Positions 54,011 through 64,000 of a stretch of 64,000 nucleotides of DNA are shown here, piece by piece; position 1 is the first letter of the stretch, and the number at the start of each line of letters is the position of its first letter. Source of the DNA: Haemonchus contortus (Eukaryota > Nematoda > Chromadorea > Rhabditida > Trichostrongylidae). Position numbers and translations under genes: made by a program. Under the pieces are notes generated by a model, which saw nothing but the letters and a program-made list of their open reading frames with translations, searched no databases and had not been told where the DNA came from. Location of the stretch: assembly GCA_000469685.2 (NCBI GenBank), contig LS997563.1, forward strand, positions 37,178,468 through 37,242,467. The letters are read 5' to 3'.

Positions 54011-54536
54011 CTATGCATGGGAAAGTCTGTCGAGATAGAGAATGCTCAATCATTACCCACAGGAACGAATAGCCAGTGTGGGCAGAATTTCACGGACAGA
54101 TATTCCCTTTTCACAGCTTACCCCTTTTCGAACGTAGAAATCTTTGAAGCATTACTGAATAACCCACCGAAAAGGATCTTTGACAAGGACACCGCGCAGG
54201 TAGTTGTATCCACGGGTTGGTAACACATTGCAACTACTCGTCCGAGGCAAGAACCATAGCAATATCACAGTAGGAGCCGAAAGCTCCTACTGACTTTCCC
54301 CCTCCTCAATCTCTTGATAGCAGCCATTCAGCTCTAACTTTACTGTGTAGTATGTGTACTCAAACGATGTTGGCTTGGGCCACTCCCACTGACGGTTATG
54401 CAGAAGGCGCACCTTTTTTAATTCATGACTTATGTCGCGAAAGGAGCAATAGCTATGCTCGCCAGATTGATTCGTACGACAGAAAATGGAGGGCAAAGGA
54501 GATTTTGTTTCTAATATGTTGAACAGTATCATCAGG
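54011..54536 (-). CDS. Unrecognised gene, three exons (5' end missing)
   Basis: - strand exons 54295-54536, 54122-54233 and 54011-54026 (stop TAG) join in phase. The first encodes LETKSPLPSIFCRTNQSGEH, then SYCSFRDISHELKKVRLL and SFEYTYYTVKLELNGCY. The second encodes CYQPVDTTTCAVSLSKILFG and SNASKISTFEKG. Cys-rich with no TM segment here, so possibly secreted. The first exon opens in mid-frame after a CTGTCAG acceptor, so upstream exons exist or ATG 54532 is the start. The 16-nt last exon is tentative. No family recognised. Confidence 0.4.
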
Positions 54537-55109
54537 CTGACAGAATGTAGCTTTATGGAAGTAGCTTTCGTCTATAAATGTAGCTTTATCGAAGTAGTTT
54601 TCGTCTATAATCTTTGCCTAACCAAAACATTCACCCACAATTGTTCGTATGAACATACAATTAATAAATTCGGGAAAACTATCAATCCAACTATACAATT
54701 TCTCATACTGAGATAACAATAACAATAACAGCGAACATCCCAGCAGTGCAAATGTCTTAACAAAACGAATTTGAAGAGTTAAAAGTGACTTCAGCAAAAA
54801 GTCAGTACACGCTGTATAATAAAAAGGCAGTCTCTTCCGATATAAAGGAGAAAGATGAGCGAATCGCTTCAGAACGCAGTAAAAATTCCGAGCATTATGG
54901 GTAATCTTGGAATTTCAATCTTTTCGACATTTAATTATTGTGAGGCTTCAGAATGCCATGATAACAAAGTGTATCAACAAAATCTACAACATTAGCTTCA
55001 AATAGACAACTCAAAACTCGCAACCTACGAAACTCACAAATTTCAAAACTCACAAGGAGTTATAAAGATGTTTTCAAAAACTCCAAGTGCTGTTCACTAG
55101 AATTCCATC
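54537..55109. other. Intergenic, AT-rich
   Basis: Includes a short imperfect duplication (AATGTAGCTTTATGGAAGTA and AAATGTAGCTTTATCGAAGT, 54544 and 54578). No gene that I can support. Confidence 0.4.
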
Positions 55110-58100
55110 TCAGCCTAACAGATTTTGCTCAGCATATCTTGCTATAAAGAGCGCTGCTGACACATGAACGTTTAGGCTGCGAGTTTGGCCCAGTTGTTGA
55201 ATTTCAACAGTTTGGTCAACGCATCTTAACAAATTCACTGGAACACCTTCCTTTTCGTCGCCAAGGACAAGAACAGTCTGAAAAAAAGGTATGAGCATTA
55301 AGCGGCAACCCATTCTACAGCTCAGTAATAAAAATAAAGAGAAGTAAGAGAAGTAAGTAAAAATAAATAGAAAAAATAAAGAGAGAGAGAAATAGAGAGT
55401 CAAACTCGTACTCAAATCGGATAATGGTTGCATACTAGACTAATTGTAAGGAAGCACCACTGTAAACAATTTATTCGACAACGGCTTGTTCCTATTTACT
55501 AGTCCTACTTTATGTTTTTGACTTGTACTATTTTTGAAAGAGGCATTACGGACATCTTCACTGATGCTTCCTTTCAGCTTATCGCATGCGCCACTTTTCT
55601 TGTTGCCATGAATAACGCTGGTAATCATGCATACAAGATAAGAAAATAGCAATTCCGCGTTATCCATTGGCTCAGGAGGGAATGGAAAGTAACTGAGGTT
55701 AGCAAGACTAGCCAAAACTAGAAATTTGCGTTTCGGTCCTCTCAACCACAAAATTGATGGCAGTGAACAAACATTCAATTATCTATGGGGTCATTAAAGA
55801 AGCATAACTCCAATAGTCTAATAAGCACTGACTGCCCTTTCCATTTTCCTCTGAACAACGAAATCTATTCTTCAAACAGAAAAAGCAATTAATTCCCCTG
55901 GAAGGGGCTGCCGGGAATGTGCGCTTAAAACAGCGTTTCTATCCACAACTCTATTCGCACTGAGACGCAAATTTTGCACGCGGGCACTTTACTGTAGCCA
56001 GCTGTACGCAATGGCACGCACATTTAGATAGCTCGTCCAAATATTTCTCCCATGGAAGTTTGCGCTTACATTCCAATCCAAACCTAATTTCACCACACTT
56101 TGAAGCCTCTAGGCACGACAATTTTTGCCTTTTCCTTTCCACTTTTGCACTATTCTAGAGTATATTTCTGATTCATCGTTTAGGAGTGAGATTATTGTTG
56201 ACTGTGCCGTTAAATGAGAGTTTAGTCCACTGGTTATATGGCAAATATGAGGTTTCCAATAAAATTAGTTGGAACTCTACTGAGACATTCAGACAAGCAC
56301 TCCCGTTCAAATTTTTCTATTACTCCGTCGCCGAAACCATAGAAAGACAGGTAGGAAGCACAAATGGATTATTATTCCTTGGGTAGAGGAAAAATCACAC
56401 CTTTTTTGGGAAATTAAACTTGTGTAAGAAAGCACTGTCGGTAGTTTGTTCTGCTGCAATGACTGTGTAGCCCTTCTGACGCATTTCTTCCAAATAACCC
56501 ATTAGTTGTTCGGGTCGAACCTAAGAGTATCTCAAAAATTCGCCAAAAACAACATATTCGCGACAAATAATTGGCTTACAAATTCTATCTTTTGCTTCTT
56601 CTCGCTTGACATGCTCAGCGCTTTGAAGCCAACATCAGATACAAATATAGGATCAGCTATAACTAGCTGGTCCACGCCAAATATCTCACAAGTACGGCAC
56701 AACCCTGGAAATAGACATTGCAAAACATTACCTTCACGCCTGTAAACGAAAAAAAACAGTGCCTCCTAGATTGTTGGGCTTATCGACAAGAGATGCCACA
56801 ACTACTATACTGCAGTCACTGTTCAGAATTCTTTCTTTGGTGATGAGTTTGCGTTGAACAAGAGAAGAACCTGAAAGACGATCACAAAATCTCCTGCGAG
56901 CTGTACCGATCCGAGATTGCTTCAGGGAGATCCTTAATCTTTGATCCATCATGAATCTAAGAAAAATACACTAATTACTTTTGTTGTCCAGCAATTCATC
57001 TTCGAGCCCATCTTCGTTGATATCAGGAGCGCATCGGTTGCTTTTTGAAAGCGCTGAAAACACACGCTTTTGGTGAGCCAAGTATGAGCGACCTAGCTCA
57101 TCTAGATCACCTGAATACACTAGAGACTGGGCAGACAAAAATTGTGAGTCTTCATTGCAGCTTGGCACTTCTGATGAATTGAACTTCTAGAATAGAGAGG
57201 GTATGTGCATGACATACTCGAATCAAGGAAATATATTTACTCTTAAGAGATCGACGCCGATGGTCTCTTCAGACGGCATGCCTGTCCTTGATGGTATTTC
57301 TGTCAGAATTGTTTGCATATCAAAGTGCTTTGTGGGATGCAAATGAGCAAAATAGAAATCTGACACCAGATTTTCTACTATTCGCCTTGAATTTCTGAAA
57401 TGGACATGTCTAAAAGTACCGGAAACCGAGTTTCAGAAACAGCCATAACAGTACAATCACATCCGTCATCCTTCGTTATTGATGAAATATCCTACTATAT
57501 AACGCGCTAAGTGTGTCTGTTGGTCTGTCTGTGTATATGTGAGTGTTTATTAAAATTAAATTCATAGTTCCGGTTCGCGTGGTTCTAGAGAGTTAAAATC
57601 GGTAGGAGTACAGGCGGGAGCATGGGAACCCTTACGGTGCGGGCACGATCGTACTGCGGAGATTTATAACTCCGGCTCCCGTGGACAGAGAGAGTTAAAT
57701 TCGGTAGGAGAAAGGGCGGCAGTATGGGAACCCTTACGGTGGAAGGGAGGATCGGACTCCGCCCACAGCGGCGGAGTTTGAGCGGGACCCATAACTCCGG
57801 CTCCCGTGGACCTGGAGAGTTCAAGTTCAGTAAAAGTACATGCGGTAGCAGGGAACACTTATGGTGAGTGGCGGGTTCGGACTCCGCCCACAGAGGGCGG
57901 GGTTTGGGCGGAGATCCATAAGGGAAAGGCTTCCTCAAAATATGTCAAATTGGATCTAGAACGCTGAAATTTGGTAGCATTACAGAAGACAAGATGGGAA
58001 CACTGACGGCAGCTAACAAGACTACACTCCGTCCCCAAGAGGCGTGGCCCGAGCGAAGACATTCAATTTGGACCAGTTGTACCTTCAATAGGTCATGATT

Positions 58101-61100
58101 TTTATGATGAACAGCAACAGATGGAGACTCCTAATCATAGGCATAAGCATCAGCACATATTGAATACCACGTGCATGCCCTGTCAGTCCTCCAGGTTTTG
58201 TGCTCCGAGATGTACCATTTGTTCCAAAAAAGAAGTGAGCGCTTTGCCGTTTATTACAACCCTATCATAAGAGGGAAGGAAGCGCGGCGTTAGCCTTGTC
58301 AATCGACCGATGAACCCATTAAAAGAAGTTTGCCCACAGCGAGTTTGATGAGTTCTCTGACACAGCTCAACTTTAAATTTAAGAAACGTTCGCAAAAATC
58401 CATTGTAGAGTTCGGTGGATGTTGGATGAATACTTAAGCCAAAACTGCGGACAAAACTTACCCAGAAGGTTCACTATCGAATTCTACTACTCTTCGAACC
58501 AGATTCCACCTATCAAGCTCCTCACACGCAACCATATTGTATAGCAGACGTAAAGCAGCAATAGCAGTGCAGCGTACAGCAAAATTTTGTGCAGTCGTCC
58601 ATGGCAAGATCAGTTCTATGTAGAAGGATAGCGAAGCCTGGAAAACGTGTCATGGAGAAAGGAAAAAAAGTGAGTCGGGGAAACACGAAGCTCATCAACG
58701 ACCTTCTCAGTTTCCAAGCGAGACATTAGCACCATCATATTAATCCACGAAGATACGCTCCCGATTCTCTTGTTTGCAAATGATCTTTCCAAGTCTACCA
58801 CTCTTTGCTTCAGTTCCAAAGAACGGGTAGCTAGGCGTACAAGAACCCATTCTAACAGCAACTTGATGGAGAACTGCTGACAAGGATCCACTGTCCAATC
58901 CACGCAATTCGAGAATACTTCATCAATAGCGTCCTAAATTTGAATCCTACATGATCACCATCACAAGGAATCTTCAATAAGCAGCTCGCGATCCGAAGCA
59001 CTGCCACGCATAGCACGAAAACTTATTGTGAAGGCATATTCATAATAATGAGAAAAAGAAATCATACGAGGGTTGCGTAGTCCTAGGCCTTTTACAGTAA
59101 CACCTCTAGTCAGCTCAAAAACCTCCAACTTTATTTTAATTTTAAACATGAACATTGATGGCTCAAAGGAGATTAAGTTTCCTTTCTATCTTGTGGGTAG
59201 TCCCACAGACGCCCATCATACTGACTGAGACGAGAAGGCATCGCCCGCTGTATATGGAGTGGGAGAACTATTCCTTGGAGCATGCTACAGCAAAGACGTT
59301 TGCGGTTGGCACGCTCCCTTGGGTATTCAGCATTGATTCGTAATACCCGAAATCAAAACTTTGCGATTTAAGGAGATGTGGCTTTCAACCCCAACTCAAA
59401 CAATCTTTGTTGCCTACGCACAAACATCAAGCTACGAAAAAAACAGGAGCAAAGAAGCATTTGTAAAATGGCTCTGGAGAGGGCTTACCTACAGAGAAGA
59501 CTATACTCTCATCAAAAGAAGGCTGAAGGGCTCCACAATGGGACAAGAACATCCGGCTCAGGCTTACCATTTGACACTGCTTTCTTCCTGCTTTGACGTA
59601 CTCCTCGGAAACTTGACCTCTACGGAAGCAGGATGTACATAGCGCGCTTTGGAAGGACGACGCTCAGAATTTCCTTATAGGCGCAAGTGCAGAAGGGAAC
59701 CTGGAGTTCTGAGCTCCATTAGCGAACGAAGTTCAGGAACAACGTTGATTATGCCAAGAAATCGCAGATAGGGCGGACATGTTATGCGATATAGTGATGA
59801 CCGGACCGGGCGGTTATTGACTGGTTCCCTAGGGACGTCAAACGAACACCAGGACAGCCGCCAGCGCGATAGTCATTTTTTCACGAAAGCTCTGGACGAA
59901 ACAACGTTATGCCTCGTGTTCTTGATCCACTGGCTTACACTGGTTTGTGACAGGGACGAATGGAGACGTTACTGGCGTCCGCTTGAGGAAATCGATGGTC
60001 AACGTGACGAAGGTGATACAAGTGATCTTGTGGCTGTGGGACCGTTGCCTACCATTAAATATTCCTGTTTGGCGGAAAAGTTGCATTGGGTGTAGCACAA
60101 AAAAGGTGTTAGGCAGTGAAATAGTTTTTGTTGTCAAGATAAATGTAGTAAGCGACGCAGTCTCTCGGCGTTTGATCTCGTTCTTATCTCTATAAAACTA
60201 TCGAACCGTCGTACCTCATCTTGCACATAGTTAGATATCAGTAGCAGTAGAGCAGCCGCACGAGTATTCTGACGATGAGCAAGCGATAAGCCGAATGAAC
60301 TATAAACGAAAGGGTTACTGAGGGAGATGCATACAACCTGATCTTACCGAGATGAGCTTAAATTCAAAGAGTTCGTCTCAGAAATGATATGTTCCACGAG
60401 ATGCTTTGCAAAATTGGGATTACTCTTGGAAATACGAAGAGCAATACAGATGCCATTCAATCTTGTGCGCTGTAGCACCTCGAAAGGTCTGAAATAGGGC
60501 ATAGCGTGTTTGAACTTTTCTAGACTTCACACCTACTAACCTGTGTATATCATTGAAGTCGTTTACGCGTTTTTCGTAAATCATCTCATATGCAGCGTTC
60601 AGCACCCGATGCTCCTTTTTTGGTATTGGTCCAAAAACAGCGAGGGCAAATACCTATCAAATTTAAGCAACCACTTTGAAACGAACTTTCAAAACGCCGA
60701 GTTATCATTCTCAACCTACAACTATGGCCCACTCCTCACTCAAGGGATTCGTCATGCAGCTATCCAAAAGACATTGCGATAGAAGGAGAGCCACCGGAGT
60801 ATTTAAATGAGCTAATTCTAGTAACTGAGAACATTTGCCCTGCAAAGACATAACAATTCATGAATGAAGTGAGAGTATAATAAAACAAACGGACCAATAC
60901 AAGCTGTGTTACATCAGGTTGAGCCATCATGGACTTCTTGAAGCATAGACTGAATAAATAAAATTGAAGGTATCGCAATGAACTCATTGTAGCTCAACTC
61001 CAAGACATTCTCAATAAGTTGGTTTTTTTCTTCAAACAATGGCAAATCAACGCTCACCTCAATGTACGTCGTAAAGCTGGCAGAAAGTGTTGAGACTTTC

Positions 61101-63807
61101 GTTCTTCGTTCATCACGCTGAAAGCGGCAGTCACTACACCGAGTACAGTTTGGTTACATGAAACCTTAACAGAAAAATTCATAAGCTGTTATTGATAGCA
61201 TGTAAAAATTTGAATGGATAAGGTGGGATGAAATTAAGGCATAAGGTTGATCAATCGGCAATTTCCGGAGTAAATCTTGGAACACTTCTGGAAAAAAAGC
61301 AGGGAAGGTGGAAATAGATGATGTACTAGATAGAGAAAAACGGGAATATGCGCTTCTTGACTTCTCTATATCTTTCCCCAAAAAATGGGAACTTATTTCT
61401 TAGGAACCATTGTTGTAGGCGGCTTGAGTAAATTAGACAAGGGGTCCTCATCTCCTCCCTCAACCCATTTTATTATCACGATCTTTGGCTCTACTTGCCC
61501 TTTTCTCATGAAGTTCGACATAATTTTGCAGTAACGAGCCCACTAAGGTGGCATTTACTCAATCTAAGATGTCCAGGGATACCATAGTTCTTTTCGAAGC
61601 TTCATGGAAAGCACCCGTCGCTGCAATGTCGCAAGCCACCTACACGAAAACCCGTACTGCAATAGACTGAGCATCATCACATCGACGAGAACTCGCCAGA
61701 CTCGAATCCTCAACAACGCCTGCCATTTTGCCTGCTACTGAACTCTTTTACACGTTTTTTCACAATTTTAATTTATTCCATTAATGGGTAACGCGTCTTG
61801 ATTGAGCATCCACTTTGGCGGATGACTGCAGCTTGAGGCTCAAATGTTCTTCTTACAGCAGCATCGAATTTCTTGCTGCTTTGCTTTTCCAGTTATGTTC
61901 AAGACATGCAAATACACTAAAAACCTTCCCAACGCTTCCTCGCTCAAAACTCAGAAATTTCTCTACATATGCACAAAAGATCTTTTTATGTCCGGTAGCA
62001 TTGAAATACTCTAAAAGGGATACAACGCAAAAAGTCACGCACCTTTTCCACAAGCATGTCAACTATGTTAAGGTAACAGTCAGCAACAGAGTATGTGGAT
62101 GCACACTCGAGCCAATCCACGCATTCTTTCACCAATTCATTAACATTTCTCTGAAAGACACTCGGCAAATGGCATCTGAAAAAAATGATCCCGACATTGG
62201 CAAAGGCCCAGCGGCTCGTACGGAATAATCAAAGCCAGGAAAACGCACTTGATGATGAGTTTAAGACGATGTTCGTGAAGCGTAGAAGTTAGCTTGCTGA
62301 TATCCTTAGCATGCGAAAAATCGGTCCTAGATCATGAATGTAAAAGAGTACCAAAAAGAAATTAGAATAAATTTTATATAAGTAACCGCAGTCACTTCGG
62401 CTTTACCTACACTGTACGTCGCACTGGCGCAAGAGCTTCGGTTCCAAGATATCGAGAAATTTTCGGATTTAATTCATCTTTATCGTCTTTCGTAAGATTG
62501 TCGTATACGTCATTCAGCAATTTAACCAGAAGCGTTTCTCGTGAGAGTGGAATGCCCTTCTTGAAATGAAGATATTATGGAACGCTACGTAATCTGGTAA
62601 AGAATAAGAGAAAGTTTATAAAAACCTCAGATATGAGGGTAACAGAAAGATCAGCGATCGATTTGAGGGGGTACTTTAGTCGGTCCAAAAGCTTTATGTA
62701 GACAGTGTCAATTATATAGCAATCTGCCTCCTGAAAGAAGTTGCAAAGAACTATCTGATCGGAGGAGGAATGATTAAAAGGAGATCTCACAGTCCCAGTA
62801 GTCACTGCACAACGTAACAAAATGTATCCATGAATAAGATGTGCAAGTCCAATATCAACCGAGGCCAATCCTGAAATAAACACGCAGAGAAAATGGCCCA
62901 GAATTTAGGACAGCTCAATCGAAAAATCACTGCATACCTTTGGTAGAAGTACACAGCACGTTCAGCAAAGTGTCTACGTCTTCCACCATTGCGCTAGATA
63001 GCGCCATATCCACGCCATCCTCCACGGCCATGAGTCGATCAGCTAGCTCTAGTTCAATCAACTTTTGTAACTGGTCTTCATGATCACATAGGCGTGCACG
63101 GACCCACAGCAGAGCAGCAAAATCATCCTTCTGCAATAACTAACACTTAACATGGACGTCTTTCAAAGTATCTGCCGCTTAGAACAAAGAAACCAATGGT
63201 TTTAGTGTGGAAGCTCGTATTAATAACTTATTCGTTGTCAATGACTTATGACACAAAAGCCACAAATGTTCTACCCTATCGAATTCCGCGAAGCCCATAA
63301 TGAAACTATTCTTAGCTTTGAGCTCGAATTCGGCCGAAACTAAGAACAACATATTGATCCCTGGTACTACAGCATTTGATGCTATCAACATTTCAGCCAA
63401 TCTGTCAACAGGAACATCCCAATAATAAGGACTCAATAGAGAATCTTGAAATCATAATATCTCACGGTTACACTAGAATGCAGTAACAAGAAATCGGTGT
63501 CAATTTTTCCCTATTCTTTTAGTTGAGAGAAAAGAAAGGTACGGACTAGATAGAGGCGATAACGAGGAAAATCAAAGCGAAAGCGAAGAAAAGCACCCTG
63601 TATCGTACAACAGCAGTCCACACCTATGACCGATTCTCTTACTATAAAGCGGGACTTACATTGTTGTTGCTGCCCAGGAACCACACATTGAATATCATTG
63701 GCTATTCTAATTGACGATTCCCCACGTCTTTGATCAGATTGACAACATTGACACTCTGATTTACGATAGCAAGAAGGTGACAAAAAAGAGCAGGGATAGG
63801 TAGACAT
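55110..63807 (-). CDS. TARBP1/Trm3-like tRNA (guanosine-2'-O)-methyltransferase
   Basis: Twenty-two exons join in phase from ATG 63807 to TAG/TAA at 55110: 63660-63807, 63194-63444, 62938-63130, 62626-62870, 62411-62559, 62222-62326, 62043-62175, 61615-61639, 61171-61287, 61058-61133, 60901-60949, 60541-60653, 60348-60488, 60215-60299, 58687-58933, 58462-58615, 57241-57394, 56979-57186, 56763-56870, 56580-56704, 56401-56520, 55110-55277; total 3114 nt, 1037 residues. The last four exons encode a SpoU/TrmH (SPOUT) domain: VVVASLVDKPNNLGG then LCRTCEIFG (motif 1), LGDEKEGVP (motif 2), SLNVHVSAALFIARY (motif 3). The long N-terminal part is helical-repeat-like, as in TARBP1/Trm3, which methylate G18 of tRNA. 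Human TARBP1 is about 1600 residues, so this one is short. The microexon 61615-61639 and the 46-nt intron after 62222 are tentative. One intron is GC-AG. Confidence 0.85.
55278..55950. other. Part of the last tarbp1 intron
   Basis: Includes a GA/AAAT-rich low-complexity stretch (55325-55400) and a 112-codon - strand open frame (55440-55778) without recognisable motif or in-phase splice sites. Confidence 0.35.
55951..56142 (-). CDS. Coding-like fragment in a tarbp1 intron, paralogue of 20918-21064
   Basis: A 63-codon - strand frame with seven Cys (CLEASKCGEIRFGLECKRK, then WEKYLDELSKCACHCVQLA) ending QCE-stop. The WEK-LDELS-CVQLATV-...-CE-stop pattern recurs at 20918-21064. It lies in the intron between the last two tarbp1 exons on the same strand and is not in phase with them. 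It could be a nested gene's last exon or a dispersed pseudogene. Family unknown. Confidence 0.45.
   Translation of the reverse strand: MERKRQKLSCLEASKCGEIRFGLECKRKLPWEKYLDELSKCACHCVQLATVKCPRAKFASQCE
57540..58075. repeat. Minisatellite in a tarbp1 intron
   Basis: Three to four degenerate tandem units of about 105-130 bp. The shared order is CATAACTCCGGCTCCCGTGG, GAGAGTTAAATTCGGTAGGA, GGGAACCCTTACGGTG, GGACTCCGCCCACA and GGCGGGGTTTGGGCGGA. The last unit is the most diverged. It falls between exons 58462-58615 and 57241-57394. Confidence 0.8.
59158..60040 (+). mobile_element. RTE-like non-LTR retrotransposon 3' fragment, decayed
   Basis: + strand frames encode, with frame breaks, a C-terminal RTE-type ORF2 signature: GGHVMRYSDDR near 59775, DSHFFTKALDE near 59870, and HWLTLVCDRDEWRRYWRPLE near 59930-59990. 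These end the RT-containing protein in nematode RTE elements (family knowledge). Upstream 59158-59640 has longer open frames without clear motif that may be more of the same element. It sits inside a tarbp1 intron, antisense to the gene. Boundaries are approximate. Confidence 0.6.
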
Positions 63808-64000
63808 CTTTTAGACTAAAAAAGCTACTTAGGCGTGTAGGCGGGCCTTCTAAAGCGATAATCGGTCGACCTGCAAAAATGAGGTCCTACTGATTTCCTA
63901 ATTAAGATTTCCTAGGTCCTCAAAATCACGGTCAGGGACAGTTCCGAGCCATCTCAATACAACATTCCGGAGATAATGTACCAGACAAGATTATGCACCG
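63808..64000. other. Region upstream of tarbp1 start
   Basis: 5' flank of the gene on the - strand. No further feature resolved before the window ends. Confidence 0.4.

Noticed and set aside
55440..55778. 112-codon - strand ORF
   Set aside because: Lies in a tarbp1 intron with no in-phase splice sites, motif or second copy in the window.
58183..58444. Long - strand open stretch considered as a tarbp1 exon
   Set aside because: Joining it to the exon at 58462 would need an intron of 17-29 nt. Skipping it joins exon 58462-58615 to 57241-57394 in phase and gives a sequence that fits the family.
58961..59155. - strand ORF considered as a tarbp1 exon
   Set aside because: Its phases do not match either neighbour. 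The exon at 60215-60299 joins both neighbours in phase.
61925..62010. Open stretch considered as a tarbp1 exon
   Set aside because: It is out of phase with the exon ending at 62043 and the intron would be about 32 nt. The exon at 61639 joins in phase without it.

Overview
The window looks like nuclear DNA of a parasitic nematode, most likely a strongylid (hookworm-type) clade V species. The reasons are short TTTCAG-type splice acceptors, compact multi-exon genes, a tRNA-derived SINE in many states of decay, mariner/Tc1 elements, a BEL/Pao retrotransposon primed by tRNA-Gly, and CR1-like and RTE-like retroposons. The species call is inference. No bacterial, CRISPR or rRNA feature was seen. Genes were built by hand from splice sites and reading phase, so exon edges are predictions, good to a base where all phases agree. 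|| Layout: 0-9 kb is gene-poor, with a 0.5 kb TIR element (678-1171), a SINE remnant and a palindromic mariner (3418-4525). From 9.39 to about 14.7 kb a calponin/transgelin-type gene runs on the + strand with two SINE copies in its introns. A decayed Tc1-like element with its TIRs occupies 15528-17026. From 21.2 to 29.84 kb on the - strand lies a 17-18 exon Nuclear Factor I gene (nfi-1). About 0.95 kb upstream of its start codon sits a very young 2.49 kb foldback element (30793-33279) with 886-bp near-identical arms and a 9-bp target duplication. || From 33.8 to 35.6 kb there are tRNA-like repeats and a broken mariner. From about 36.0 to 44.8 kb a decayed CR1-like retroposon is split by a BEL/Pao element (37926-42815) with identical 335-bp LTRs and a 5-bp target duplication. 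Two abutting TIR elements lie at 47.3-48.5 kb. From there on the genes are all on the - strand: a three-TM membrane protein (48749-50728), two unrecognised genes (51604-52497 and 54011-54536), and a complete 22-exon gene (55110-63807) for a TARBP1/Trm3-type tRNA 2'-O-methyltransferase whose introns carry an RTE fragment, a minisatellite and a coding-like fragment. || The host genes do not form a pathway: a transcription factor, an actin-binding protein, a tRNA modification enzyme and membrane or unknown proteins. The most notable structures are the mobile elements: the foldback element, the nested retroelements and the inverted-duplicate mariner.
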